From Arthrobacter sp. ERGS1:01 (GTDB taxonomy: Bacteria; Actinomycetota; Actinomycetes; Actinomycetales; Micrococcaceae): a stretch of 64,000 nt of DNA. The stretch is taken from contig NZ_CP012479.1 in the NCBI RefSeq assembly GCF_001281315.1, forward strand, positions 3,224,001 through 3,288,000. The letters are read 5' to 3'. The translations under genes and the position numbers were made by a program. Below the pieces are notes generated by a model. It was not told where the DNA came from, searched no databases, and saw only the letters and a program-made list of their open reading frames with translations. Every line of letters starts with the position of its first letter. Position 1 is the stretch's first letter. Below are positions 7,698 through 19,208 of this stretch, piece after piece.

Positions 7698-8735
7698 TTA
7701 CTTTTGCGCCCACCGGTTGATGTCGGATTCGACGGCGAACTGGTCAATGGCGGTCAGCTCGGCCTCGGTGAAGGCCAGGTTGTTGATGGCGGCCACATTG
7801 TTTTCGAGCTGGCGGACGCTGGAGGCGCCGACGAGCGCCGACGTTACGGGGCTGCCCTTGACCTGGTCGCGGAGGATCCAGGCGATGGCCATCTGGGCCA
7901 GCGACTGGCCGCGGCTGGCGGCGATGTCGTTCAGCGACCGCACGCGCGCCATCTTGTCCTCGGTGAGGTCGTGTTCGTGCAGGAAGTGTTCCTTGGCGGC
8001 GCGGGAATCGGCCGGCACGCCGTTGAGGTACCTGTCCGTGAGCATGCCCTGCGCCAGCGGCGAGAACGCGATGGAACCGGCTCCGACGGCGTCGAGCGCC
8101 TCGTACAGGTTCGGCTCGCCGTTTTCGGTCCAGCGGTTCAGCATGGAGTAGGACGGCTGGTGGATGAGCAGCGGCGTGCCCATTTCCTTCAGGATCCGGG
8201 CCGCTTCCAGCGTCTGGGCGGGCGTGTAGGAGGAGATGCCGGCGTACAGGGCACGGCCGGATCGCACGGCGGTGTCCAGGGCGCCCATGGTTTCCTCCAT
8301 GGGGGTTTCCGGGTCGGGACGGTGGCTGTAGAAGATGTCCACGTAGTCCAGGCCCATCCGGTTCAGCGACTGGTCCAGGCTGGCCAGCAGGTATTTGCGG
8401 GAGCCCCACTCACCGTAGGGGCCCGGCCACATGTCGTAGCCGGCCTTCGTGGAGATGATCAGCTCGTCGCGGTACGCGGCGAAGTCGTCCTTCAGGTGGC
8501 GGCCAAAGTTGGTCTCGGCGCTGCCGGCGGGCGGGCCGTAGTTGTTGGCCAGGTCGAAGTGGGTGACGCCCAGGTCAAAGGCGCGGCGCAGGATGGCGCG
8601 CTGGGTCTCGAACGGCATGTCGTCGCCGAAGTTGTGCCACAGGCCCAGGGAGACGGCGGGCAGTTTCAGCCCACTGCGCCCAACCCGGCGGTACGGCATG
8701 GTTTCATAGCGGTTTTCCGCGGCGTGAAAAGTCAT
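7698..8735 (-). CDS. Aldo/keto reductase (YghZ/MgrA type)
   Basis: An NADPH-dependent aldo/keto reductase of 345 aa, a soluble TIM-barrel enzyme. The close family (E. coli YghZ, L-glyceraldehyde 3-phosphate reductase) is suggested by RVGRSGLKLPAVSLGLWHNF, THFDLANNYGPPAG with the catalytic Asp and Tyr, STKAGYDMWPGPYGEWGS with the Lys, and the DIFYSHRPD His. The start is uncertain: ATG 8735 begins at the family N-terminus, while ATG 8744 has a better-spaced GGTGG. It lies between ino1 and glgX in the same direction but with gaps at both sides (256 and about 40 bp). Its role may be methylglyoxal or glyceraldehyde-phosphate detoxification; the substrate is inferred. Confidence 0.9.
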   Translation of the reverse strand: MTFHAAENRYETMPYRRVGRSGLKLPAVSLGLWHNFGDDMPFETQRAILRRAFDLGVTHFDLANNYGPPAGSAETNFGRHLKDDFAAYRDELIISTKAGYDMWPGPYGEWGSRKYLLASLDQSLNRMGLDYVDIFYSHRPDPETPMEETMGALDTAVRSGRALYAGISSYTPAQTLEAARILKEMGTPLLIHQPSYSMLNRWTENGEPNLYEALDAVGAGSIAFSPLAQGMLTDRYLNGVPADSRAAKEHFLHEHDLTEDKMARVRSLNDIAASRGQSLAQMAIAWILRDQVKGSPVTSALVGASSVRQLENNVAAINNLAFTEAELTAIDQFAVESDINRWAQK

Positions 8736-8782
8736 ACCTCTCATCTTGCCACCGAACGGGGGCAATTCCGGCCACGGTGACG

Positions 8783-10888
<2,106 letters not shown>

Positions 10889-10902
10889 AAAAACTCCTTG
10901 GG

Positions 10903-12432
10903 TCAGCGCGTGAGTGCGGCCCAGGCGGCCGGGATGCGCGCCGCCAGCATTCCCGCGTTCAGGGGTGCGTGTGGGTCCTCGTGCGCCAGTCTGCCATGAA
11001 GTGCCGCCGCGAGTGCGGCCACCACGGCCAATTCGTCCGGATCGTCGCGGCCGGCGTTCATGGCCAGCAGGGCCCCCAGGATTCCCGCCAGGGTGTCGCC
11101 GCTGCCGGCGGTGGCCAGGCGCGGCGTGCCGTCCGCCTGGGTGAAGGTGCTCCCGTCCGGCGCCGCGACCACGGTGGTGGGCCCCTTGAGCAGCACCACG
11201 GCGCCGGTGAGCCGCGCGGCAGCCCGGGCTGCGGCCAGCGGCGCGGCCTCGATCGCTGCGCGGGGCGTGGTGACCCCGTGGCGGGCCAACAGGGTGGACA
11301 GCTCACCGGCGTGCGGGGTGAGCACCAGGTGGGCATTGCTTCCACTGCTGCCAACCGCCAGCAACGCCAGTGCGCCGGCGTCCACGACGGTGGGGAGGCC
11401 CGATGCCATGGCCTCCCGCGCCCTGCGCGCCTGGCCGTCGTCGCCGTCGATCCCGGGCCCGGCCAGCCACGCCTGGACCCGGACGTCGGAGGGTGCGTCG
11501 GCGGAGCACACGGCTTCAGGGTTGCGGAGGTGGATGGCCGCCTGCACGGCCGGTTCCCCCAGATATCTGACCATGCCCGGTCCACAGGCCGACGCCGCCG
11601 CCACGGCCAGCAGCGCTGCGCCCGGATACTGCGCCGAACCGGCCACGATCCCGGCCACGCCCCGCGTGTATTTCTGGTCGTCCACGGATGGGCTCGGCAG
11701 CAGGGTCGCGAGATCGGCACTTTCAAGCCGGACGACGTCGGGCTCGGGCAGGAAGGCTTCCACGCCAATGTCCACGAGCACCACCTCGCCGCACAGCTGC
11801 TCGGCCGGGGCGCACACGAGTCCGGTCTTCACGGCGCCAAAGGTCACCGTGACGTCAGCGGCCAGCACGGGAGGGTGGACCTCGCCCGAGTCGGGATCGA
11901 TGCCGCTGGGAAGGTCGCACGCCACGACGGCGGGGCCGTGCCCGCCCGCCGCTATCTGGCACAGTTGCGCCACAATGCTGGCGGAAGGCTCCCGCAGCCC
12001 GCCACGCCCGCCGGTGCCCAGCAGTCCGTCCACCACGACGTCGGCGGCCCTGGCTTCGGCAAGGAACGCCGCGGCGTGCCCCGCCGCATCGGGGGCGGCG
12101 TCGGCCAGGAGCCGTTCGATCCGGCCGCCGGCGTTCTCAAACGCGAGCAGCGCATCGGGATGGGTGCGGTCGCTGGTGAGCAGCGCCGTCGTGCGGGCAC
12201 CGCGCCGAGCCAGGTAGGCCCCGGCATACAGGGCGTCGCCGCCGTTGTTGCCCGAACCGGCAAGGACCACCACGCGCGCGCCATAGACGGGGCGGCCCCG
12301 CCCCCGGAGGACACCCAGGATGCCCATGGCCAGCCCGTGGGCAGCCCGCTGCATGAGCGCAGGGCCGTGACCGGCGTCCAGGAGCGGCTGTTCGGCGGCC
12401 CGGACGGCGGCCGCCGTGTAGGCGTGGAGCAC
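10903..12432 (-). CDS. nnr: Bifunctional NAD(P)H-hydrate repair enzyme
   Basis: A 509-aa fusion of the two enzymes that repair hydrated NAD(P)H. The N-terminal half (about 1-215) is the epimerase, with GSGNNGGDALYAGAYLARRG. The C-terminal half (about 235-500) is the ADP-dependent dehydratase of the ribokinase fold, with GSAQYPGAALLAV, LTPHAGELSTLLARHG, LLKGPTTVVAAPDG and the anion-hole/catalytic segment ATAGSGDTLAGILGALLA. The start is GTG at 12432, 2 nt after the acpS stop. The acpS-nnr pairing is widespread in bacteria. Length matches fused YjeF proteins. Confidence 0.94.
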   Translation of the reverse strand: MLHAYTAAAVRAAEQPLLDAGHGPALMQRAAHGLAMGILGVLRGRGRPVYGARVVVLAGSGNNGGDALYAGAYLARRGARTTALLTSDRTHPDALLAFENAGGRIERLLADAAPDAAGHAAAFLAEARAADVVVDGLLGTGGRGGLREPSASIVAQLCQIAAGGHGPAVVACDLPSGIDPDSGEVHPPVLAADVTVTFGAVKTGLVCAPAEQLCGEVVLVDIGVEAFLPEPDVVRLESADLATLLPSPSVDDQKYTRGVAGIVAGSAQYPGAALLAVAAASACGPGMVRYLGEPAVQAAIHLRNPEAVCSADAPSDVRVQAWLAGPGIDGDDGQARRAREAMASGLPTVVDAGALALLAVGSSGSNAHLVLTPHAGELSTLLARHGVTTPRAAIEAAPLAAARAAARLTGAVVLLKGPTTVVAAPDGSTFTQADGTPRLATAGSGDTLAGILGALLAMNAGRDDPDELAVVAALAAALHGRLAHEDPHAPLNAGMLAARIPAAWAALTR

Positions 12433-12434
12433 CG

Positions 12435-12782
12435 TCAGCTCTCGGCGATCACCATGGCCGTGGAAATGCCGCCGTCGTGGCTCATGGACAGGTGCCAGTG
12501 CTTGATGCCCTTGGCCTTCGCGACCGCTGCCACGGTGCCCGTGACATTGATGGTGGGGCCGTGCTCGTCCAGGCCGATCCAGCAGTCCTGCCAGTTCATC
12601 CCGGCCGGGGCGCCGAGGGCCTTGGCGACCGATTCCTTGGCGGCAAAGCGGGCGGCGAGGGATTGGGTGTTCAGGCCGCGTTCGGCCGGCACGAACAGCC
12701 TGTCGCGCAGCCCCGGGGTGCGCTCCAGCTGGCGGCCAAAGCGTTCAATGTCAACAACGTCCACACCAATGCCAATAATCAT
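12435..12782 (-). CDS. acpS: Holo-[acyl-carrier-protein] synthase
   Basis: A 115-aa phosphopantetheinyl transferase that activates acyl carrier protein for fatty-acid synthesis using CoA. The magnesium-binding motif [12 protein letters not shown] is at residues 4-15 and the second signature [13 protein letters not shown] near 45-57, followed by [10 protein letters not shown]. It is the first gene of a compact acpS-nnr-glgX unit downstream of the glmS terminator. AAGGTGG upstream of the ATG supports the start. Confidence 0.95.
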   Translation of the reverse strand: MIIGIGVDVVDIERFGRQLERTPGLRDRLFVPAERGLNTQSLAARFAAKESVAKALGAPAGMNWQDCWIGLDEHGPTINVTGTVAAVAKAKGIKHWHLSMSHDGGISTAMVIAES

Positions 12783-12892
12783 GACCCCACCTTATTCCCC
12801 CGTTGCTCCCACGGCTCGCAAGCTCACCGCGGGACCCGCAATTGTGGCCCCGCCCGACCCGCCCAAGCGCACGAACCGTCCACAACGAAAAA

Positions 12893-12952
12893 GGACGGCG
12901 CTTGCGGTTAAAGCCGGCGGTAGACCGCCGGCTTTAACCGCAAGCGCCGTCC
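12893..12952 (-). terminator. glmS terminator, perfect 28-bp stem
   Basis: Bases 12893-12920 pair perfectly with 12925-12952 around a four-base loop TAGA. On the minus strand the stem is followed by CTTTTTCG, a T5 tract, so it should stop glmS transcription ahead of acpS. The stem is unusually long for an intrinsic terminator. Confidence 0.9.
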
Positions 12953-12976
12953 GATGTGTCGGCCGGGCCGTTCCTG

Positions 12977-14887
12977 CTACTCGACGGTGACGGACTTGGC
13001 CAGGTTGCGCGGCTGGTCGACGTCGTAGCCCTTGGCCGTTGCGAGTTCGCAGGCGAAGATCTGCAGCGGCACGGTGGTGAGCAGCGGTGCCAGCAACGTG
13101 GTGGTCTCGGGAATGTAGAAGACGTGCTCGGCGTGCTCGCGCACGGACTCATCGCCTTCCTCGGCAATGACGATCGTCTTGGCGCCGCGAGCCCGGACTT
13201 CCTGGATGTTGGAGACAACCTTGGAGTGCAGGGAATCGCGTCCGCGCGGGGACGGCACCACCACGATGACGGGCTGGCCTTCCTCGATCAGGGCGATCGG
13301 CCCGTGCTTGAGCTCGCCGGCGGCAAAGCCCTCGGCGTGGATGTAGGCGAGCTCCTTGAGCTTCAGGGCGCCCTCCATGGCCACGGGGTAGCCCACGTGG
13401 CGGCCCAGGAACAGCACGGTGCGGGTGTCCGACATGCTGCGCGCCAGTTCCTTGATCTGGTCAGCGTTGGCCAGGATCTGCGCAATCTTGGCCGGCGTCT
13501 TGGCCAGGTCGGCCAGGATGTCCTTGATCTGGCCCTGGAACAGGTTCCCGCGCAACTGTGCCAAATACAGGCCCAGCAGGTAGGCGGCGGTGATCTGCGC
13601 CAGGAACGCCTTGGTGGAGGCCACGGCGATTTCCGGTCCGGCGTGCGTGTACAGCACGGCGTCGGACTCGCGCGGAATCGTGGAGCCGTTGGTGTTGCAG
13701 ATGGAGACGGTCTTGGCGCCCTGTTCGCGGGCGTAGCGGACGGCCATGAGCGTGTCCATGGTTTCACCGGACTGGGAGATGGAGACGATCAGCGTCTTGT
13801 CGTCGACGATCGGGTCCCGGTAGCGGAACTCGTGGGAAAGCTCGACCTCGGTGGGGATGCGGCACCAGTGCTCAATGGCGTACTTGGCAACCTGGCCGGC
13901 GTAGGCGGACGTGCCGCACGCGAGCACGATGATCTTGTTGATGGTCTTGAGCACCGACGGGTCGACGCGAAGCTCGTCCAGGGTGAGGTTGCCGTCGATG
14001 TCCGAGCGGCCCAGCAGCGTCTGCGCCACGGCCTCGGGCTGGTCGTTGATTTCCTTTTCCATGAAGGACGGGTAGCCGTCCTTCTCCGCGGCGGCGGCGT
14101 CCCAGTCGACCAGGTATTCCTTGCCCTCGGCGGGTTCACCGTAGAAATCGGTGATGTCCACGGAGTTGGCGGTAATGGTGACCACCTGGTTTTGGCCCAG
14201 CTCCACGGCGCGGCGGGTGTAGTCGATGAAGCCGGAGACGTCCGAGCCCAGGAAGTTCTCGCCGTCGCCCAGCCCCACCACGAGGGGCGAGTTGCGGCGG
14301 GCGGCCACGACGACGCCGGGCTGCTCGGCGTGTGCGGCCAGGAGCGTGAAGGCGCCCTCGAGCTGCTGGGAGGCCAGCTGCATGGCCCCAGTCAGCAGGC
14401 TGCCGTCGGTGGCGGCGCCGTCGACGGCGGCCAGGGAACGGTAGATGTGGCCCAGCAGGACGGCGGCCACTTCGGTGTCGGTGTCGGAGACAAAGGTGTA
14501 GCCCTGCGCCGTGAGGTCGGCCTTCAGCGGCGCGTAGTTTTCGATGATGCCGTTGTGGATGACGGCGAGCTTGCCGCGGTCCACCACGTGGGGGTGGGCG
14601 TTCTTGTCCGTGGGCCCGCCGTGGGTGGCCCACCGGGTGTGGCCAATGCCGGTCATGGAGTCGGGCAGCGGGTTGGCCTCAAGCTCGGCGACCAGGTTGG
14701 CGAGCTTGCCGGACTTCTTGCGCATGGCGATGCCCTCGGGGGCGATCACGGCCACGCCGGCGGAGTCGTAGCCGCGGTATTCAAGGCGCCGCAGGCCTTC
14801 CATCAGCACATCCAGGGCCTGGTGACCGACCGGCGTTGACGTTCCATTGGCCGGTACGGTTCCGGCGTAACCCACAATTCCACACAT
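12977..14887 (-). CDS. glmS: Glucosamine-fructose-6-phosphate aminotransferase
   Basis: A 636-aa enzyme making glucosamine 6-phosphate from fructose 6-phosphate and glutamine, the entry to UDP-GlcNAc for cell wall and mycothiol. The N-terminal glutaminase domain must expose Cys as its first residue after Met removal; MCGIVGYAG is therefore taken as the start (14887), not the Met three codons upstream. RRLEYRGYDSAGVAV and GHTRWATHGGPTDKNAHPH are glutaminase signatures. Two SIS isomerase domains follow (SQSGETMDTLMAVRYAREQG, then LGRHVGYPVAMEGALKLKEL), ending in the conserved DQPRNLAKSVTVE. glmM, the next enzyme of the pathway, is 3 kb away. No glmS ribozyme was seen upstream. Confidence 0.96.
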   Translation of the reverse strand: MCGIVGYAGTVPANGTSTPVGHQALDVLMEGLRRLEYRGYDSAGVAVIAPEGIAMRKKSGKLANLVAELEANPLPDSMTGIGHTRWATHGGPTDKNAHPHVVDRGKLAVIHNGIIENYAPLKADLTAQGYTFVSDTDTEVAAVLLGHIYRSLAAVDGAATDGSLLTGAMQLASQQLEGAFTLLAAHAEQPGVVVAARRNSPLVVGLGDGENFLGSDVSGFIDYTRRAVELGQNQVVTITANSVDITDFYGEPAEGKEYLVDWDAAAAEKDGYPSFMEKEINDQPEAVAQTLLGRSDIDGNLTLDELRVDPSVLKTINKIIVLACGTSAYAGQVAKYAIEHWCRIPTEVELSHEFRYRDPIVDDKTLIVSISQSGETMDTLMAVRYAREQGAKTVSICNTNGSTIPRESDAVLYTHAGPEIAVASTKAFLAQITAAYLLGLYLAQLRGNLFQGQIKDILADLAKTPAKIAQILANADQIKELARSMSDTRTVLFLGRHVGYPVAMEGALKLKELAYIHAEGFAAGELKHGPIALIEEGQPVIVVVPSPRGRDSLHSKVVSNIQEVRARGAKTIVIAEEGDESVREHAEHVFYIPETTTLLAPLLTTVPLQIFACELATAKGYDVDQPRNLAKSVTVE

Positions 14888-15028
14888 GAAAAACAATCAT
14901 AGGCCCCCGCGCGATTGCAGGACGTTCTACGTCCTGCCTAAAAGAAGGGGTGAAAATATGTCATGCGGGTTTTGCCCTCCAACACCGGGTATTTCGCGCT
15001 GCCCCGCAAACAAGGCAGAATCAAGGCT

Positions 15029-15997
15029 GTGACAACGCACAAATCCGAGTCCAGCAATGGCGAAGGCGCCTCCCCGTTCGTGGAGCTGGACCGCCCCACC
15101 TGGTCTCGTCTTGCCAACAAGATTGAGCAACCCCTCAACGAGGACGACATTGCGCGCCTCCGCGGCCTGGGTGATCAACTTAACATGCGTGAGATCCGCG
15201 ATGTCTACCTGCCGCTGTCCCGGCTCCTGAACCTTTATGTGGGTGCCGCCGGCGCCCTGCACAGCGCCACCACCACCTTCCTGGGCGAACGCGGCAGCCG
15301 CACCCCGTTCGTGATCGGCGTGGCCGGCTCGGTGGCCGTGGGCAAGTCCACCACCGCGCGCGTGCTCCGGGAAATGCTGCGCCGCTGGCCCGATACCCCC
15401 AACGTGGAGCTCATCACCACCGACGGATTCCTGTACCCCAACGCCGAGTTGGAGCGCCGCGGGCTCATGGGCCGCAAGGGATTCCCCGAGTCCTACGACC
15501 GCCGCGCCCTGCTGCGTTTTGTCAGCGCCGTCAAGAGCGGCGCCGAGGAAGTGCGCGCGCCGATGTACTCCCATTTGACCTACGACATCCTGCCCGGCAA
15601 GGAAGTGGTGGTGCGCAGGCCCGACGTGCTGATCGTGGAGGGCCTGAACGTCCTGGCCGCGGCGCGCCCGCGCACCGACGGCCGCTCCGGGCTGGCCGTC
15701 AGCGACTTCTTCGACTTCTCCATTTACGTGGACGCGAAAACGCAGTACATCGAGCAGTGGTACATCGACCGTTTCCGGTCCCTGCGCACCGGTGCGTTCG
15801 CCGATCCGGAATCGTACTTCCGCCGCTACGCCGATCTTTCCGACGCCGAGGCCGTGGCCACCGCCTCGCGGATTTGGAAGAGCATCAACGAACCCAATCT
15901 GCTCCAAAACGTCCTGCCAACCCGCGGCCGCGCCCAACTGGTGTTGACCAAGGATTCCGACCATTCCATCCGCCGCATGTTGCTGAGGAAGGTCTAG
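15029..15997 (+). CDS. coaA: Pantothenate kinase, type I
   Basis: Phosphorylates pantothenate, the committed step of CoA synthesis; 322 aa, P-loop kinase fold. The Walker A segment [17 protein letters not shown] is near residues 97-113, followed by [19 protein letters not shown] and [17 protein letters not shown], all CoaA signatures. The start is placed at the GTG at 15029, which gives the usual family length; the frame stays open upstream to 14963. It diverges from glmS. The VanY-like gene begins directly after its stop, so the two are probably co-transcribed. Confidence 0.94.
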   Translation: MTTHKSESSNGEGASPFVELDRPTWSRLANKIEQPLNEDDIARLRGLGDQLNMREIRDVYLPLSRLLNLYVGAAGALHSATTTFLGERGSRTPFVIGVAGSVAVGKSTTARVLREMLRRWPDTPNVELITTDGFLYPNAELERRGLMGRKGFPESYDRRALLRFVSAVKSGAEEVRAPMYSHLTYDILPGKEVVVRRPDVLIVEGLNVLAAARPRTDGRSGLAVSDFFDFSIYVDAKTQYIEQWYIDRFRSLRTGAFADPESYFRRYADLSDAEAVATASRIWKSINEPNLLQNVLPTRGRAQLVLTKDSDHSIRRMLLRKV

Positions 15998-17077
15998 GTG
16001 CCGGCGGCGCCGCTGCGGCGCGCCCTGTCCTGGCCCCACCCCGCGGGCATCCTGGTCTCGGTGGTTGGCGCCGGCCTGGTCTTTTCCGGCGCCGTCGCGT
16101 TTGGCTCCGGCCCCGCCGCAGGAAGTTCGACGCCGGCCCCCGCCCAGCTGCCGACGCCGTCGTACGCTGCCATCGCGGCAACCCAGGCCGCGTCGCCCTC
16201 CGCCACGGCATCCGCCACGAGTGGCGCCGTCTCAGCGGCAGGGGCGACCGCTGCCGCCGGTGGCGCAACCCCTTCGGCCACCGCCGCCGGGGACGCCGGG
16301 TCCGCCGGGACGACTCCCCCGACTACACCGACAACACCGGCAGCCCAAGGGTCACCGTCCGTTGCGGCCACTGCGGCCAAAGCGCCCGTGCGGACTATCG
16401 TGGCGGGGGTGCCGGCGAACGCACCGATCCAGAAGCTGTTTGTCACGGCGTCGCCGTCGCCGGCCGAAAAGGCCCTGTTGGACATCGACAATCCCGCGAG
16501 CATCCTTGTCCTGGTGAACAAGCGCCGTCATCTGGAACCGGCCGACTATCTGCCCGCCGACCTTCTGAACCCCAGGTTTGCGATGGCATCCGGCGAACCG
16601 GCCCAGCTGCGGGCCGAGGCTGCTGGGGCGGTGGAGCGGATGTTCTCCGCTGCGGCGGCCGACGGCGTCGCCATGACCATCCTGAGCGGCTTCCGGTCCT
16701 ACCAAACCCAGGTGGGCCTGTACAACGGCTACGTGGCCCAAAAGGGCGTGGAGCAGGCGGACACGTCGTCGGCACGGCCCGGATTCTCGGAGCACCAAAC
16801 CGGGCTGGCCCTGGACATCGGGGACGCCAATGCCGGCCCGGATTGCGCGTTCACCTATTGCATGGCGGAGAGCGCGGCAGGCAAATGGGTGGCCGCCCAC
16901 GCCGCCGATTACGGTTTCATCGTCCGCTACCAGCTGGACTTCCAGGCCGTCACGGGTTATCTGGCGGAGCCCTGGCACCTGCGCTACGTGGGCGTTCGGG
17001 TGGCACGCGACATGGCCGCGCGCGGCTTCCACAGCTACGAGGAATATCTCGGCATGCCCGCCGCCCCGGGCTACTAA
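15998..17077 (+). CDS. Membrane-anchored D-alanyl-D-alanine carboxypeptidase, VanY family
   Basis: A 359-aa peptidase acting on peptidoglycan stems outside the membrane. An N-terminal hydrophobic segment (about 17-37) is followed by a long Ala/Thr/Pro/Ser-rich linker (about 40-130) and a C-terminal M15B domain. Zinc ligands are readable as His266 and Asp273 in SEHQTGLALDIG and His327 in EPWHLRYVG; LSGFRSYQTQVGLY is the usual substrate-side motif. The GTG start abuts the coaA stop with no gap. Whether the N-terminus is an anchor or a cleaved signal is unclear. Housekeeping wall remodelling is more likely than glycopeptide resistance, because no vanHAX genes are present. Confidence 0.88.
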   Translation: MPAAPLRRALSWPHPAGILVSVVGAGLVFSGAVAFGSGPAAGSSTPAPAQLPTPSYAAIAATQAASPSATASATSGAVSAAGATAAAGGATPSATAAGDAGSAGTTPPTTPTTPAAQGSPSVAATAAKAPVRTIVAGVPANAPIQKLFVTASPSPAEKALLDIDNPASILVLVNKRRHLEPADYLPADLLNPRFAMASGEPAQLRAEAAGAVERMFSAAAADGVAMTILSGFRSYQTQVGLYNGYVAQKGVEQADTSSARPGFSEHQTGLALDIGDANAGPDCAFTYCMAESAAGKWVAAHAADYGFIVRYQLDFQAVTGYLAEPWHLRYVGVRVARDMAARGFHSYEEYLGMPAAPGY

Positions 17078-17153
17078 AACCCGATCCGGGGGGCGCGAAA
17101 CTTAATTCGCCAAATGCCTCCCCCTGCAGGCAATTGTGCGGTATTTTTGGGTC

Positions 17154-17546
17154 ATGCTAAAGGGATTCAGAGATTTCATAATGAAAGGCAACGTCGTAGA
17201 CCTTGCCGTCGCCGTCGTAATTGGCGCTGCATTTGGCGCCGTCGTCAACTCATTCGTCGCCAACATACTCATGCCGTTGATCTCCGCCTTGGTTGGAGCA
17301 CCCAACTTTGACAGCTTTGGCAAGATCACGATCAACCACAACGACATCCTGTTCGGGTCGTTCCTGACGGTCCTGGTGAACTTCATTCTCGTCGCTGCTG
17401 CCATTTACTTCGCAGTTGTGGTCCCCATGAACCACATCATTGCCCGCCGCAACGCCAAGCTTGGCATCAAGGCGAACGAACCGGCTGTCGATCCGCAGGT
17501 TGAACTGCTGACCGAAATCCGTGACGCCCTCCGTTCCAGGCAATAA
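17154..17546 (+). CDS. mscL: Large-conductance mechanosensitive channel
   Basis: A 130-aa pentameric channel subunit that opens under membrane tension to release solutes on osmotic downshift. The conserved N-terminus MLKGFRDFIMKGNVVDLAVA sets the start at ATG 17154. TM1 covers roughly residues 15-40 and TM2 about 65-92, joined by a short periplasmic loop; the C-terminal helix ends LLTEIRDALRSRQ. The gene follows the VanY-like gene in the same direction, and a strong hairpin follows it. The Shine-Dalgarno is weak (GGG only). Confidence 0.95.
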   Translation: MLKGFRDFIMKGNVVDLAVAVVIGAAFGAVVNSFVANILMPLISALVGAPNFDSFGKITINHNDILFGSFLTVLVNFILVAAAIYFAVVVPMNHIIARRNAKLGIKANEPAVDPQVELLTEIRDALRSRQ

Positions 17547-17559
17547 GACCAACCACATG

Positions 17560-17598
17560 CATCAGGGCGGCAACTCCAATGGAGTTGCCGCCCTGATG
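17560..17598. terminator. Bidirectional terminator, perfect 18-bp stem
   Basis: Bases 17560-17577 pair perfectly with 17581-17598 over a three-base loop AAT. It lies between the convergent genes mscL and glmM and can serve both. No clear T-run is present on either side. Confidence 0.8.
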
Positions 17599-17617
17599 TG
17601 GTTAAGCCGGATGGTTC

Positions 17618-18964
17618 CTAGAGCGCCAATTCGGTGCGGACCACGGCAACAAGTTCGTCACAGATGCGCTGGGCGGTCTCAATGTCCCCGGCCTCGACCA
17701 TGACCCGGACCAGCTGCTCGGTCCCGGAGGGGCGCAGCAGCACCCGCCCGGTGTCTCCGAGTTCGGCCTCGGCCTTGGCGACGGCGGCATTCACGGCCGG
17801 CACAATGGCGGCGCGGCTCTTGTCGACGCCCTTGACGTTGATCATGACCTGCGGAAGCTTGGTCATGACCGAGGCCAGTTCCTTCAGGCTCTTGCCGGTC
17901 ATGGCGACCTGGGCGGCCAGCTGCAGGCCGGTCAGCAGGCCGTCGCCGGTGGTGGCGTGCTCGGAGAAGATTACGTGGCCGGACTGCTCACCGCCGAGGG
18001 TGTAGTCGCCGCGGCGCATTTCTTCCAGCACGTACCGGTCGCCAACGGCGGTTTCACGGATCGTGATGCCGGCATCGCGCAGGGCGATCTTCAGGCCAAG
18101 ATTGCTCATCACGGTGGCGACAAGGACGTCGTCCTTGAGTTCGCCGGCTTCCTTCTGGGCCACGGCCAGGACGGCCATGATCTGGTCGCCGTCAATGACG
18201 TTGCCCTCATGGTCCACGGCCAGGCAGCGGTCGGCGTCGCCGTCGTGGGCAATGCCAAGGTCGGCGCCCGTGGCGAGCACCTTTTCCTGCAGCTTTTCCA
18301 GGTGGGTGGAGCCAACACCGTCGTTGATGTTCAGGCCGTCGGGATCGGCGCCAATCACGGTGACCTCGGCGCCGGCGTCGGTGAAGACCTGCGGGGAACA
18401 GCCGCTGGCGGCGCCGTTGGCGCAGTCCAGGACCACCTTCAGGCCGGTCAGGCGGTGCGGCAGGGTGCCAAGGAGGTGCAGGATGTAGCGGTCCTCGGCG
18501 TCGGAGAAGCGCTGGATCCGGCCCACGTCCACGCCTACCGGCCGGAACGCGTCGTGCTGGAGCTGCGCCTCGATGGCGTCCTCGACGTCGTCAGGGAGCT
18601 TCGTGCCGCCGCGGGCGAAGAACTTGATGCCGTTATCGGGTGCCGGGTTGTGCGAGGCGGAGATCATCACGCCAAAGTCGGCACCGAGGTCGGCGATCAG
18701 GAATGCGGCGGCCGGGGTGGGCAGCACGCCCGCGTCATAGACGTCGACGCCGGCACTGGCCAGCCCCGCCTCCACAGCCGCGCCGATGAACTCACCGCTC
18801 GCCCTGGGATCGCGGGCAATCACGGCACGGGGCCGCTTGCCTTCGCTCATCTGATCGTGGCCGAGCACGACGGCGGCCGCCTGGGCCAACGAGAGTGCGA
18901 GTTCAGCCGTCAGCAAGCCATTGGCCAAGCCGCGGACACCGTCTGTTCCAAATAATCTAGACAT
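17618..18964 (-). CDS. glmM: Phosphoglucosamine mutase
   Basis: Interconverts glucosamine 6- and 1-phosphate, the step after GlmS on the way to UDP-GlcNAc; 448 aa. [15 protein letters not shown] is the diagnostic N-terminus, ISASHNP carries the phosphorylated catalytic Ser104, [11 protein letters not shown] binds the metal, and [15 protein letters not shown] is the phosphate-binding loop. It is the last gene of a minus-strand run that begins with rplM-rpsI, a conserved neighbourhood in Actinobacteria, but repeats and a terminator separate it from rpsI, so it probably has its own promoter between 18965 and 19160. Confidence 0.96.
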   Translation of the reverse strand: MSRLFGTDGVRGLANGLLTAELALSLAQAAAVVLGHDQMSEGKRPRAVIARDPRASGEFIGAAVEAGLASAGVDVYDAGVLPTPAAAFLIADLGADFGVMISASHNPAPDNGIKFFARGGTKLPDDVEDAIEAQLQHDAFRPVGVDVGRIQRFSDAEDRYILHLLGTLPHRLTGLKVVLDCANGAASGCSPQVFTDAGAEVTVIGADPDGLNINDGVGSTHLEKLQEKVLATGADLGIAHDGDADRCLAVDHEGNVIDGDQIMAVLAVAQKEAGELKDDVLVATVMSNLGLKIALRDAGITIRETAVGDRYVLEEMRRGDYTLGGEQSGHVIFSEHATTGDGLLTGLQLAAQVAMTGKSLKELASVMTKLPQVMINVKGVDKSRAAIVPAVNAAVAKAEAELGDTGRVLLRPSGTEQLVRVMVEAGDIETAQRICDELVAVVRTELAL

Positions 18965-19005
18965 CGTGACAAGTCTAAATCATTCGACTGTAAATAATGG
19001 TCACA

Positions 19006-19153
19006 GCCGTTGTGAGGCTCCCGCGCCCGCCCAACACCGTGCGGGGCCGTTGTGGTGACCGGACCCCGTTCCGGACGGGAATCGCCGCGCCGGGGGCCAT
19101 TGTGGTGATCGGACGCCGGCCGGCCATGGGCGGATCACCACAACGGCCCCCGG
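19006..19153. repeat. GGGGCCGTTGTGGTGATCGG repeats, one inverted
   Basis: Related copies occur at 19043-19062 and 19093-19112 (direct, 50 bp apart), a partial one at 19006, and an inverted copy at 19131-19153. The 19090-19112 and 19131-19153 copies can form a 23-bp stem with two mismatches. They fill the interval between the rpsI terminator and the glmM start. The motif differs from the 32-bp repeat family. Confidence 0.75.
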
Positions 19154-19157
19154 ACGC

Positions 19158-19191
19158 AAAAATCCCCGGCTCGCAGAGCGAACCGGGGATT
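19158..19191 (-). terminator. rpsI intrinsic terminator
   Basis: Arms 19161-19174 and 19178-19191 pair with one wobble; on the minus strand the stem runs into TTTTTGCG. Ends the rplM-rpsI transcript. Confidence 0.85.
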
Positions 19192-19208
19192 TCTGTGAAG
19201 CGCTGAAA

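Noticed and set aside
7478..7747. 89-codon frame between ino1 and the aldo/keto reductase
   Set aside because: Overlaps the reductase C-terminus out of frame, and the composition is unlike a real protein.
12956..14839. 627-codon open frame on the plus strand
   Set aside because: Lies entirely antisense to glmS; Gly/Asp/His/Val-rich with no recognisable motif.
14888..15028. glmS ribozyme upstream of glmS
   Set aside because: The leader between glmS and coaA is too short and shows no ribozyme core; such ribozymes are typical of Firmicutes.
15998..17077. Glycopeptide-resistance gene
   Set aside because: VanY-family motifs are present, but there are no vanHAX or vanRS genes; a housekeeping carboxypeptidase is more likely.
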